Positions 1-8,043 of a stretch of DNA of 64,000 bases are shown one piece after another; position 1 is the first letter of the stretch; the number at the start of each line of letters is the position of its first letter. A program made the translations under genes and the position numbers. This DNA comes from an uncultured Peptococcaceae bacterium (lineage in GTDB: Bacteria > Bacillota > Peptococcia > Peptococcales > Peptococcaceae). The notes beneath the pieces are model-generated. The model did not search any database. It was not told the DNA's origin and saw nothing but the letters and a program-made list of their open reading frames with translations. The stretch spans positions 62,001-126,000 of the forward strand of contig CAMYDW010000001.1 in assembly GCA_947254645.1 (NCBI GenBank), given 5' to 3'.

Positions 1-189
1 GTGCATTGCAAGTTTGGCACACAATCCTTTGATGCGATGCTGGATTTTGCCAAAAAATGTGTGGCGTGCTTGCCAAAGGTGGTATTGACCACTGTGGATA
101 CGACACTGACAAAAGAAGAAGAGGCCAGATGCCAAGAAATTTGCGAGGAAATCGGTGCAACCTATCGCATTCGTCCTTGGGAAGAATAA
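1..189 (+). CDS. C-terminal fragment of a TatD-linked radical SAM protein
   Basis: The window opens inside this gene; only the last 62 residues are present and the GTG at base 1 is not the real start. The fragment (FGTQSFDAMLDFAKKC near its start, IGATYRIRPWEE at its end) resembles the C-terminus of the radical SAM family often found next to TatD nucleases. The CxxxCxxC cluster that would prove the family lies upstream of the window. The match rests on a short tail from memory, so the family is probable only. A hairpin terminator follows directly. Confidence 0.55.
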   Translation: MHCKFGTQSFDAMLDFAKKCVACLPKVVLTTVDTTLTKEEEARCQEICEEIGATYRIRPWEE

Positions 190-196
190 AAAAATA

Positions 197-236
197 ACAC
201 CTTCGTCGATGCTAGGACGAAGGTGTTTGTTTTTTT
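197..236. terminator. Bidirectional terminator between rSAM fragment and 4hbD
   Basis: An 11-bp perfect stem (ACACCTTCGTC, 197-207, with GACGAAGGTGT, 216-226) has an A-run on its left and a T-run on its right. It can end transcription of the + strand gene and of the convergent minus-strand gene. Confidence 0.9.
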
Positions 237-1347
237 AGTAAAGCTCTTTGTAAATCTTATAAATACGGTCTCGGTCAAAAGGTACAAAGTTGTTGACGAG
301 AAGGCGTTGTTGTTTTTCAAAAACGGAATCTGCAAATTCACCAATTTGTGCTTCTGTCATGCCATATTCATGGAGTGCCTTCTTTTGTACCAATACATTA
401 AGCAAGGTTTCGAGGGCATTATACACATTTTCAGTATCACAGCCAATGATATCAGCAATGCGTTTGTTGAGAATGGCAATTTCTCCCTCTTGTTGAATTT
501 CCATATAATTTTTCATGACGCCAGTAAACATGGCATAGTTGGATTCGCCGTGAGGCACATGGAAGGTGCCGCCGAGAGGGTAGCTCAACGCATGGACTGC
601 TGCACAGCCAGCATTGCTAAAGGCAATCCCAGCATAGGTGGATGCCCATAAGAAATCTTCCAAGAGTGGGAAGCGTGCTTCAGGGCCTTCTGCTTCAATG
701 GCCTTGTAGCCTTTGAGTATGAGGGTGATGGCTTCATAGCTTAACAGCCTGGAGATGGCAGTGGCTTTTGGAGAAAGGGCAGATTCTACCGCATGAATCA
801 AGGCGTCAATGGAGCTGGTTGCAAAGGGTTCGAAAGGGAGTCCCTTTAAAAGCTCTGGAATCAATACGGCATCATCTGGGAAAAGGGCTGGATCGCCAAA
901 GCCTGCCTTGGTGCCACGGCTCTTGAGAGCGAGGGCCGCCACGCTGGTCACTTCGCTTCCTGTACCGCAGGTGGTTGGGACGAGGACGAGCTTTCTTGCT
1001 TTCACAGGGGTGATTTTTTTATCAAATAAATCAAGGATTGGGCTTGCTTGCTCAAGAACCAAAAATTTAGCCACATCAAGAACAGAGCCACCGCCGACTG
1101 CAATAATACGGTCATAGTCGGTATGAATATCGGCGAGTAAGGCTTCTACCATTTCATCAGATGGTTCGCCAGCCCCGTATTTTTTTGGATGAATGACATC
1201 GCATTCTAATTGTAGGCTTTCGAAATAATCGGTATAAAAATGCCCATTGGTGACTAATAAATCTCCTTTGCCAATGGCAAAAGCGTCGGCAAAATCCTTG
1301 ACACTTTCTAAACGGTGAATGGTTGGTTTCGCTATAAATTGACTCAT
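235..1347 (-). CDS. 4hbD: NAD-dependent 4-hydroxybutyrate dehydrogenase (iron-containing ADH family)
   Basis: This 370-residue group III iron-type alcohol dehydrogenase interconverts succinate semialdehyde and 4-hydroxybutyrate in the cytoplasm. It follows the Clostridium kluyveri 4HbD sequence almost end to end as I recall it: GKGDLLVTN near residue 27, YGAGEPSDEM near 57, the nucleotide-binding GGGSVLDVAK near 85, PTTCGTGSEVT near 124, and the metal-ligand region with SSIDALIHA and FHVPHGESN. It also ends with QRLLVNN like the clostridial enzyme. Length is the family norm. The start has a good AAAAGGAGT site. Its usual partners (succinate semialdehyde dehydrogenase, 4-hydroxybutyrate CoA-transferase) are not next to it, so the pathway context is unknown. 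A broader alcohol dehydrogenase role is possible. Confidence 0.85.
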   Translation of the reverse strand: MSQFIAKPTIHRLESVKDFADAFAIGKGDLLVTNGHFYTDYFESLQLECDVIHPKKYGAGEPSDEMVEALLADIHTDYDRIIAVGGGSVLDVAKFLVLEQASPILDLFDKKITPVKARKLVLVPTTCGTGSEVTSVAALALKSRGTKAGFGDPALFPDDAVLIPELLKGLPFEPFATSSIDALIHAVESALSPKATAISRLLSYEAITLILKGYKAIEAEGPEARFPLLEDFLWASTYAGIAFSNAGCAAVHALSYPLGGTFHVPHGESNYAMFTGVMKNYMEIQQEGEIAILNKRIADIIGCDTENVYNALETLLNVLVQKKALHEYGMTEAQIGEFADSVFEKQQRLLVNNFVPFDRDRIYKIYKELY

Positions 1348-1498
1348 GATGACACTCCTTTTTGATTTTCGTTCCTTTTAATCACAATTTTATTGTACGT
1401 CTTTTAACGGGTGTATTCAACCAATGATATAGAAAAAAACACTTCGACTTACCAAACAGAGTATGCTATAGTGAATATATCTTAAAGGAGGCGATTTG

Positions 1499-1711
1499 AT
1501 GAATCCGCAACAACAATATGTATGTCCGAAGTGTGGCAATAGACATTTTGAGTCAGACCAATTTCAAGCAACAGGTGGCAACTTGTCAAAGATTTTTAAT
1601 GTGCAAAACAAAAAATTTGTCACGGTGAGTTGTACTGCTTGTGGCTACACAGAGCTCTATCGTGCAGAAACATCCACAGGGATGAACATTCTCGATTTCT
1701 TTATGAACTAA
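1499..1711 (+). CDS. Small zinc-ribbon protein, putative nucleic-acid binding
   Basis: A 70-residue protein with two CxxC knuckles, CPKCG near residue 9 and CTACG near residue 45, typical of the small Zn-ribbon nucleic-acid-binding proteins of Bacillota (COG3478 type). The region between them (TGGNLSKIFNVQNKKFVTVSC) and the ending with N-x-L-x-x-F-x-N are also typical of the group. ATG 1499 is preferred to an in-frame TTG three bases upstream because AAAGGAGG (1484-1491) is then 7 bases away. The biochemical role of this family is not known to me. Confidence 0.7.
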   Translation: MNPQQQYVCPKCGNRHFESDQFQATGGNLSKIFNVQNKKFVTVSCTACGYTELYRAETSTGMNILDFFMN

Positions 1712-1835
1712 TCCTAGCCGCTCATTGAGGCGATATTGAGATGAATTTGAAGAAATCAGATTAAAGTATCAAATCCCAAGGGTATATAGTATAATAAGAT
1801 CAGTTAAAATCATCAGAATCTAGGAGGACAATAAG

Positions 1836-2144
1836 ATGTCAATTGTTAAAGTAACCAAAGAAAATTTTGGTGCAGAAGTTATTAATAGTGATAAACCAGT
1901 ATTGGTTGATTTTTGGGCAGAATGGTGTGGCCCTTGCCGTATGGTAGGCCCAATTCTTGAAGAAATCGCTCAAGAACGCCCTGATATTAAAGTTTGCAAA
2001 ATCAATGTAGACGAAGAACGTGAATTGGCTGGACAATTTCAAGTGATGAGCATTCCTACTTTAATCGCATTTAAAGATGGCAAAATTGCGAACCAAACCG
2101 TTGGTGTATTACCAAAACCACAAATCTTGGAAATGCTCCAATAA
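1836..2144 (+). CDS. trxA: Thioredoxin
   Basis: A classical 102-residue cytoplasmic thioredoxin. It reduces protein disulfides using electrons from thioredoxin reductase, which is not in this window. The active site WCGPC is at residues 30-34 after the FWAEW strand, and the cis-proline loop is visible as MSIPT near residue 70. TAGGAGG lies 8 bases before the ATG, and a TATAAT box is present at 1790-1795. It is monocistronic, ending in a strong bidirectional terminator. It probably supports the thiol-dependent peroxidase and MsrAB encoded elsewhere in the window; that link is inference. Confidence 0.96.
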   Translation: MSIVKVTKENFGAEVINSDKPVLVDFWAEWCGPCRMVGPILEEIAQERPDIKVCKINVDEERELAGQFQVMSIPTLIAFKDGKIANQTVGVLPKPQILEMLQ

Positions 2145-2160
2145 TTAAATACGAAATCAA

Positions 2161-2193
2161 AAATACCATGCATGATGTGCATGGTATTTTTTT
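2161..2193. terminator. Terminator after trxA, shared with tag
   Basis: A 12-bp perfect stem (AAATACCATGCA, 2161-2172, with TGCATGGTATTT, 2178-2189) is followed by a T-run. It lies between two convergent genes. Confidence 0.9.
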
Positions 2194-2753
2194 TATTTTC
2201 CAGCATAACAATGGCAATGAGGCTCGTGGCCGTTGATGATGCCGATTGCTTGCAAATAGGAGTAGATGGTGATACTGCCGACAAAAGACATGCCTCGTTT
2301 TTTGAGGTCTTTTGAGATGGTATCTGAGAGTGGTGAGGTTGTTTTTCCAGTCTCATAACATACAGTATCCTTTGTCCAATGCCATAAATACTTTGCAAAA
2401 GAGCCCCATTCTTCTTGAATGGCGAGAAAAACACGGGCGTTTTTGGTGGCAGCTTGTATTTTTCCCTTATGACGGATAATGCCTGCATTGTCTGTCAAGG
2501 CTTGGTGTTTTTTAGCATCGTAGTGGGCAATTTTAGTGGCGTTAAAATCATCGAAGGCCTCGCGAAAAGCGGTGCGTTTATTGAGCACACATTCCCAAGA
2601 GAGCCCCGATTGAAAGGTTTCTAAGAGTAATATCTCAAATAATAAGTGGTCGTCATAGACAGGCACACCCCATTCAGTATCATGATAGGCCACATATGCC
2701 TTGTTGTTAAGATTTACCCAAGCACAGCGCGTCTTGTGAGAAGGGGACATCAT
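2193..2753 (-). CDS. tag: DNA-3-methyladenine glycosylase I
   Basis: A 186-residue base-excision repair glycosylase that removes 3-methyladenine from alkylated DNA. Family hallmarks are RCAWVN at the N-terminus, YHDTEWGVP near residue 25, ETFQSGLSWE near 46 with the helix-hairpin-helix region after it, and the C-terminal zinc-binding HCHCY motif. The reading frame is open a further 28 codons upstream, but the ATG at 2753 has GGAGG six bases before it and gives the family's normal N-terminus. It converges on trxA through a shared terminator and is probably monocistronic. Confidence 0.92.
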   Translation of the reverse strand: MMSPSHKTRCAWVNLNNKAYVAYHDTEWGVPVYDDHLLFEILLLETFQSGLSWECVLNKRTAFREAFDDFNATKIAHYDAKKHQALTDNAGIIRHKGKIQAATKNARVFLAIQEEWGSFAKYLWHWTKDTVCYETGKTTSPLSDTISKDLKKRGMSFVGSITIYSYLQAIGIINGHEPHCHCYAGK

Positions 2754-2782
2754 ACAACACCTCCTTTTTTCAGTAGTATAGC

Positions 2783-2813
2783 ACAAAAAAAGAAGAAGCC
2801 TCGCGGCTTCTTC
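2783..2813 (-). terminator. Terminator of lactate permease gene
   Basis: A 9-bp stem (GAAGAAGCC, 2792-2800, with GGCTTCTTC, 2805-2813), read on the minus strand, is followed by seven T. It sits 46 bases downstream of the permease stop codon. Confidence 0.88.
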
Positions 2814-2858
2814 AATGTGTGGAAAATATAGAAGCATACATCTTGCGATGTAGACCTA

Positions 2859-4433
2859 CTACAGTACGACAGCAGTGATATAGGAGAAAGCACAAACGAT
2901 GATACCGAAAAGCACACAGTATTTCGCTGTTTTCGCCATGATTTGACCATCTGCCCCTTCAAGACCAATTGCTGCGATAGCAACTGCAATACTTTGTGGA
3001 GAAATCAATTTCCCGATTGCCCCACCAGCCATGTTTGCAGCGACCAATTGTACTGGGTCTGCGCCAAGAATGCCTGCCACTTCTGCTTGCATTTGTGCAA
3101 AAATAATACCAGAAGAGGTGGTAGAACCAGTAACGAAGGTCCCAATAATCCCAACAAGTGGTGCAAGAGCAGGATACGCACTGCCTGTTAAATCAGCAAG
3201 TAAGGTTGCGATGGAAGAAGTCATGCCACTGTAGCCCATGACCTTTGCCATTGCCACGATGAAAACGATGGTGACGATGGCTTTCCACATGCCCTTAATT
3301 GTTTTAACGAGGACTTTGCCAAGGGTGCCAACAGAAGCGCCTTGGAATAGCCCACCAATCACGCCAGCAATAAAGATGAGCAAGGCACCATTGATGTAAG
3401 CCAGCTTAATCATCCCTGGATTTTCGCCAGAATATACAGTGATTTTTGAAACAAACTGGCCAGCCCAAGCATTGATGCCAGGAACAAGCTTAGAGGTAGC
3501 GATGATGAGAACGAGCATTAAAATGTATGGGAGCCATGCAGTCACATAGCCAAATTTGATGTTTGCCAATTCTTTTTCTTCTTCGTTGGACATTTCCATG
3601 ATGTAGGCTGGGTCTTCAGTTGGTTTACGTTTCATAGCAACGAGTACCATCACAATCAAGCTGACGGTACAACCGATGATGTCTACGGTTTCAGCGCCTA
3701 CATAGTGGCCAACGAGCCATGCAGGAATGACATAAGAAAGACCAGCAAGTGCAGTAAAGCCCATCATGCCTTTGAAGGCACCGCTTGCATTTTCAGTTTT
3801 TCCAGTCAATGCAACAATGATGAATGGGCTAAGCAAAGCAGGGATTGCCAACATGTTGATAGCTGGGCCTGCAATGACCAATGGGTCTACGCCAACAAGG
3901 GTCGCTGCCGTGGTAGTAGGAATCCCGATAGAACCAAAGGTAGGTGGTGCAGCATTTGCCACCAGACAAGCAACAGCAGAGAAAAGTGGATTGAAGCCAA
4001 GAGCAACCATCATTGCAGCAGGAATTGCCACTGCAGTACCGAAGCCTGCAACCCCTTCCATGAAGCCACCAAAGCCCCATGCAAGAATAAGAACCAAGAC
4101 ACGCTTGTCATTGGTAACGGAAGTCAACATCTTCTTGATGAGATCCATTGCCTTGGTTTCAACACAAAGGTTGTAAGTGAACATAGCAGCGATAATGATG
4201 AGACCGATTGGCCAGATGGCTGCAATCGCCCCTTCTAATGAAGCGGTGAGTGATTCCCCAACCGTCAAGCCAGACAACGTTTCGCTGATGCCTGCGGATT
4301 TAAAAATAATACTCTCTACAATAGAAATAACAAGTGCGATGAGACATCCGATGTAACCAGGCATCTTTAATACCAAGAATGCGACAAAAAGCCAAATAAT
4401 CGGAAGTAAAGCCAAAATAAAATCTAATACCAT
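2859..4433 (-). CDS. lctP: L-lactate permease
   Basis: A 524-residue polytopic membrane protein of the lactate permease family (TC 2.A.14), which carries lactate or glycolate across the cytoplasmic membrane with protons. Visible signatures are GFGGFMEGVAGFGTAVAIPAA near residue 120, the conserved NAAPPTFGSIGIPTTT near 160 and GAIGKLISPQSIAVA in the last 60 residues. A cytoplasmic loop rich in Glu/Lys (near residue 275) separates two hydrophobic halves. The start has CCTCC (GGAGG) just upstream. A FadR-type regulator is divergently transcribed, as is common for lactate genes, so lactate-responsive control is likely. Confidence 0.92.
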   Translation of the reverse strand: MVLDFILALLPIIWLFVAFLVLKMPGYIGCLIALVISIVESIIFKSAGISETLSGLTVGESLTASLEGAIAAIWPIGLIIIAAMFTYNLCVETKAMDLIKKMLTSVTNDKRVLVLILAWGFGGFMEGVAGFGTAVAIPAAMMVALGFNPLFSAVACLVANAAPPTFGSIGIPTTTAATLVGVDPLVIAGPAINMLAIPALLSPFIIVALTGKTENASGAFKGMMGFTALAGLSYVIPAWLVGHYVGAETVDIIGCTVSLIVMVLVAMKRKPTEDPAYIMEMSNEEEKELANIKFGYVTAWLPYILMLVLIIATSKLVPGINAWAGQFVSKITVYSGENPGMIKLAYINGALLIFIAGVIGGLFQGASVGTLGKVLVKTIKGMWKAIVTIVFIVAMAKVMGYSGMTSSIATLLADLTGSAYPALAPLVGIIGTFVTGSTTSSGIIFAQMQAEVAGILGADPVQLVAANMAGGAIGKLISPQSIAVAIAAIGLEGADGQIMAKTAKYCVLFGIIVCAFSYITAVVL

Positions 4434-4467
4434 AAAATCCCCCTCCTTAAATTTTTTAAAAGTGTCA

Positions 4468-4664
4468 GACCAATTTTAAAGGGATGAAAATAATGTGAGA
4501 TAATATCGAGAATCCATGTGCCTTATTTTTAATCAGATTAAAAGGCGCAATAAAATTGGTCAGTAGACAGAAATGGGATTGTTTAAATTTTCTGTCTTTA
4601 ATAGTATTAAACACTGTCATAAAAAATATGTCAATATAAAAGGCGATAAAATGGTTGACCAATT
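4468..4664. promoter_or_regulatory. Candidate FadR/LldR-type operators in the lctP divergent promoter region
   Basis: The 300-base gap between lctP and the divergent regulator holds three copies of the octamer GACCAATT: 4468-4475 (+), 4554-4561 (reverse orientation) and 4657-4664 (+). The last is part of TGGTTGACCA (4652-4661), close to the TGGTnnnACCA half-site pattern known for FadR-subfamily regulators. The copies lie at both promoters, suggesting the divergent regulator controls both genes. No start site was seen directly. Confidence 0.55.
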
Positions 4665-4733
4665 CATAATGATGTCTTATATTACTAATTATTCTATGAT
4701 AAAATATGAGCCGACACGTGAGGAGGAAGACAA

Positions 4734-5423
4734 GTGACAAGAGAACAAAAGAATGATTATGAAAAACTCATTGACTATGTAGAAGAGCAGCTGGTGGGTA
4801 ACCAATTAAAAATTGGGGATAAGCTTCCTGCTGAGCGTGAGCTTTCTGCAATGCTCTCTATTAGCAGAAACTCCGTACGCACAGGTCTATCTGTCCTTGA
4901 AGCCATAGGCGTTATCAACAATAAACATGGAAGTGGCAATTATATCAATGGTGCCTATGATTATAAGCTGACCCAAGTAATGATGATGATGTATGCATTG
5001 GATGATATTACCAATCGTGAAGTCAGTGGTTTGCGCTATGCAGCAGAATTACAGGCGATTATGCTGGCGCCACAAAATATCACAGAACGACAAAAAAGTC
5101 TGCTGATGAATTACCTCGATATTATGGAAAATAGTCATAGCATGGAGGAACAGACCCATTGCGACAAAATGATTCACCAGACAATTGTAGAAGCCAGTGG
5201 CAATCGCTTGATTATTGCCAATTATATGGCCCTCAATCGTATCTTAGACACTGTCATTGGGGAGGTGCGTCGCAAGGTAAGTAAACAGCCAGCATCCACT
5301 TTTGAGGAGTTTCAATTTACGCACCGCCAATTGGTAGAGTTTGTTTGCCAAGGGGATTATGAAAAAGCCAAAGAGGCCCTTGATAAGCATCTCGAATACA
5401 TGCTGGCAGAAATTAATACCTAA
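4734..5423 (+). CDS. FadR-subfamily GntR regulator, probable lactate regulator (LldR-like)
   Basis: A 229-residue transcription factor. The N-terminal winged helix (residues about 8-70, with KLPAERELSAML and SRNSVRTGLSVLEAIGVI) is classical GntR; the C-terminal all-helical FCD domain (residues about 85-225) is the FadR-type ligand domain, usually a metal-assisted carboxylate sensor. It starts with GTG 7 bases after AGGAGGA. The divergent lctP gene and repeated GACCAATT elements between them point to lactate or a related acid as effector, by analogy with LldR. Family is certain; effector is inference. Confidence 0.85.
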   Translation: MTREQKNDYEKLIDYVEEQLVGNQLKIGDKLPAERELSAMLSISRNSVRTGLSVLEAIGVINNKHGSGNYINGAYDYKLTQVMMMMYALDDITNREVSGLRYAAELQAIMLAPQNITERQKSLLMNYLDIMENSHSMEEQTHCDKMIHQTIVEASGNRLIIANYMALNRILDTVIGEVRRKVSKQPASTFEEFQFTHRQLVEFVCQGDYEKAKEALDKHLEYMLAEINT

Positions 5424-5512
5424 TGGCTATGAAAATAGATGGTTTTTCTTTCAAAGATGGGTATAGATAGAGTAAAGGCGCTAGGCCATTTGAGAGAAAG
5501 AAGGCTATTGTT

Positions 5513-6058
5513 TTGACAACTATCTATGATTATTCAGTGTCGCAAGCAGATGGGACCAGTTTGTCCCTAGAAAGCTTGAAAGGCAAAGTTTTACTTATTG
5601 TGAATACTGCCACAGGCTGTGGCTTCACCCCTCAGTATGAACAGCTTGAAGCCATGTATGAGTCCTATCACGAACAAGGCTTGGAGATTATTGATATTCC
5701 TTGTAACCAGTTTGCAGGTCAAGCCCCAGGGACCGATACAGAAATTCGTCAATTTTGTTTACTGAAATATCAGACCCAATTTCCACAAATGAAAAAGTCC
5801 GATGTGAATGGGGAAAATGCCCTCCCTCTTTATGCGTATTTGAAAAGTCAGCAAGGGTTTCAATCCTTGGGTAAAGGATTGAAGGCTTTTTTGATGCGTG
5901 GCTTGCTTAAGAAGCAGGACAAAAATTATCGCGACAATCCTGACATCAAATGGAACTTCACCAAGTTTGTTGTGGATCGACAAGGCAAGGTGGTTGCTCG
6001 TTTTGAACCCACGCAGGATATGGCAGCCTTGGAAGCTTGCGTAAAGTCGTTGCTTTAA
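5513..6058 (+). CDS. Glutathione peroxidase-family thiol peroxidase
   Basis: A 181-residue member of the GPx family that reduces hydroperoxides, in bacteria normally with thioredoxin rather than glutathione. The peroxidatic residue is a cysteine (Cys36 in TATGCGFTP), not selenocysteine. PCNQF near residue 62 and KWNFTKF near 147 supply the other conserved active-site residues. It starts with TTG 5513, supported by an AGAAAGAAGG site; no in-frame ATG gives a full domain. It stands alone between the FadR-type regulator and a strong terminator. The region after residue 110 carries an extra basic segment (GLKAFLMRGLLKKQDK) seen in only part of the family. Confidence 0.88.
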   Translation: MTTIYDYSVSQADGTSLSLESLKGKVLLIVNTATGCGFTPQYEQLEAMYESYHEQGLEIIDIPCNQFAGQAPGTDTEIRQFCLLKYQTQFPQMKKSDVNGENALPLYAYLKSQQGFQSLGKGLKAFLMRGLLKKQDKNYRDNPDIKWNFTKFVVDRQGKVVARFEPTQDMAALEACVKSLL

Positions 6059-6063
6059 AAGAA

Positions 6064-6112
6064 AAACCTCCGTTAAATTCATTTTACAACGAATTTAACG
6101 GAGGTTTTTTTT
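6064..6112. terminator. Strong bidirectional terminator
   Basis: A 17-bp perfect stem (6064-6080 with 6091-6107) has a 10-base loop and a T-run. It lies between the convergent peroxidase and DMT transporter genes. Confidence 0.93.
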
Positions 6113-6122
6113 CTTTGTCGTA

Positions 6123-7040
6123 CTATTTGGAGTCAGTTGCTAGGCAACTGGTGTTTTTTTGATGGATTTTTTTCTGTAAAGTCAGTGGCTTTTTCTCGAG
6201 ATATTTTGAGAGAAGAATACTCCCGATAATAAGAATGGCCCCGAGGATGCCACTCATGGTGATGGTTGTCCCCATGAACAGGGCATCGAGCAGCATAATA
6301 ACCATGGGTGGAATGGCACAAAGTAGCCCGACTCTATCAGCCGTGGTGTAGCGTTGTGCCACTGGCTGAAGGGTGAACCCTAGGATGGTACAAAAGATAA
6401 CGAGAACGACCACGACACTCCATAATTGAGGAGTGGCAGGCAATTGAGGTTCTTCAAACAAAAAGGCAAGTGGCAAGGCGAAAAGACCTGTAAAGCCATT
6501 TTGTAAGATACCGAGAAGCACAGTGTCATCCTCTTTGGCAAAGCGATCTGTCAAAAGGATGATGAGTGCTAGAAAAATAGCTGCTAGTAAGGTGACCCAC
6601 TCTCCTATCCCAAGGGTGAGAGCACCATCCTTCAGCGTCAACAAACCGATGCCCGCCATGGCCATAAGAGCACAGAAAAGAGCGCTCATATTTGGACGTT
6701 TTTTTGTGGTGAAAACAGCGAACAACGGAATAAGTACAATCGCAGTGCTCTCTAGGAAACAACTGCTGGACGAAGAAATGGTTTTTAAACCAACCAATTC
6801 TAAAAACATCATTGTAAAACAAATGCCCCCTAAGAGCATCCCGTGGAATAATGTGCGTCGATTTAAACGGCGCATTCTTTTATGAAAAATAAGCGCCATT
6901 GGCAGGAATGCAAGCAAAAAACGTAGGGATAATAAAGTCAATGGTGCTATTTCCGAAATACCTAATTTATTAAATAAAAAAGATGAAGCACGAAGAAGCA
7001 GTGCCGTGAAAACCAAAAGTTCTGCGTGTTGTCTACTCAT
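6123..7040 (-). CDS. DMT-superfamily (EamA) transporter
   Basis: A 305-residue inner-membrane protein with about ten hydrophobic helices in two EamA repeats, as in drug/metabolite exporters. The first repeat includes a typical LRFLLAFLPMALIF stretch near residue 42, and the second includes LQPVAQRYTTADRVGLL near 228. The C-terminus is basic and cytoplasmic. The start has AAAGGGGG nearby. A LysR gene is divergently transcribed from 108 bases away and is the likely regulator. The substrate cannot be told from sequence. Confidence 0.85.
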   Translation of the reverse strand: MSRQHAELLVFTALLLRASSFLFNKLGISEIAPLTLLSLRFLLAFLPMALIFHKRMRRLNRRTLFHGMLLGGICFTMMFLELVGLKTISSSSSCFLESTAIVLIPLFAVFTTKKRPNMSALFCALMAMAGIGLLTLKDGALTLGIGEWVTLLAAIFLALIILLTDRFAKEDDTVLLGILQNGFTGLFALPLAFLFEEPQLPATPQLWSVVVVLVIFCTILGFTLQPVAQRYTTADRVGLLCAIPPMVIMLLDALFMGTTITMSGILGAILIIGSILLSKYLEKKPLTLQKKIHQKNTSCLATDSK

Positions 7041-7148
7041 TTTTACGCCCCCTTTAAAGCATTGTCTTTAGTATAAATTTGGAGTAGAATTGAGTAAAGC
7101 GACAGATAATCAAGGTTGATGTGATAAAAGGTCATAACAGGTGATAAA

Positions 7149-8015
7149 ATGGATACAGAAAAATGTAAAGCGTTGTTAATGGTATTGGAAAAAGGCAATT
7201 TGTCCGAGGCTGCAGAGATGTTAGGCTATACCCCTTCTGGTATGAGCCGTATGATGGCGGCCATGGAAAGAGAAAGTGGTGTTTCTCTGTTGGTCCGTAC
7301 ACGCCACGGGGTGCATGCAACAGCAGAATGCAAAAAATTATTACCGACTATTAGAGAACTGGCTAAATTGGGTGAAGTCTATGACCGAGAATGTGAGGAA
7401 ATAAGTGGCTTATTTGTGGGGACGGTGCGGATTGCATCGGCTTATGCAAGCTTTTTGCCAGCGATTTCTCTTGCCATTCATGCCTTTACCAAAGATTATC
7501 CAGGGGTTAAAATTGAAGCACAGGAGCATTTTAGTACGGTGCTATTAGAGCGTCTCTCACGCCGTGAGCTGGACATTTGTATTGTCAGTAAACGAGAGGG
7601 TGATTTTGACTGGCTGCCCTTAACAGATGATGATATGCTGGTGTGGGTGCCCATGAGCTACGAAACCCATGGGGAAGAGGTCTATCCAATTAAGCGTTTT
7701 GAAACAGATGCCTTTATAGACATCTGTCCAGGCAATGAAAGTGATAATGCATTGGTTTTTGAACAATATGGTATCCATCCAAATGCCAAGTATTCTGCAC
7801 TCACTACCTTTTCGGCGCATGCCCTTGTGGAGGCTGGCATTGGCGTGACGATGACCAATGGTATTGACGGACAGAATTGGGGCGGCAACGTGAAAACCCT
7901 TCGACCTTCTCCACGGATTGTGATTCCAATCGGGATAGCAAGTCAGCGACAAGAAGAAATGACCCCTGCTGCAAAAAGATTTTTAAGCTATGTACGTGAT
8001 TATTTAAAGGTCTGA
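7149..8015 (+). CDS. LysR-family transcriptional regulator
   Basis: A 288-residue LysR-type regulator. The N-terminal helix-turn-helix is clear (GNLSEAAEMLGYTPSGMSRMMAAMERE, residues about 17-43), followed by a linker helix and a periplasmic-binding-like effector domain starting near residue 90 (GTVRIASAYASFLPAI). It is divergent from the DMT transporter gene, the standard arrangement for a LysR regulator and its target. The start ATG has only a weak AGGTG site. The downstream Crp/Fnr gene follows within 30 bases and may be cotranscribed. Confidence 0.9.
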   Translation: MDTEKCKALLMVLEKGNLSEAAEMLGYTPSGMSRMMAAMERESGVSLLVRTRHGVHATAECKKLLPTIRELAKLGEVYDRECEEISGLFVGTVRIASAYASFLPAISLAIHAFTKDYPGVKIEAQEHFSTVLLERLSRRELDICIVSKREGDFDWLPLTDDDMLVWVPMSYETHGEEVYPIKRFETDAFIDICPGNESDNALVFEQYGIHPNAKYSALTTFSAHALVEAGIGVTMTNGIDGQNWGGNVKTLRPSPRIVIPIGIASQRQEEMTPAAKRFLSYVRDYLKV

Positions 8016-8043
8016 AGTATATTTAAAAAGAAAGGTGATTGAT

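Noticed and set aside
223..651. 142-residue open frame on the + strand inside 4hbD
   Set aside because: It starts within the terminator and is antisense to a well-supported gene.
3705..4238. 177-residue open frame on the + strand inside lctP
   Set aside because: It is a shadow of the permease gene, with no start signal and unnatural composition (many Cys, His, Asn).
4465..4740. 91-residue minus-strand frame in the lctP divergent intergenic region
   Set aside because: It lies in AT-rich promoter DNA with candidate operators, has no ribosome site and no recognisable domain.
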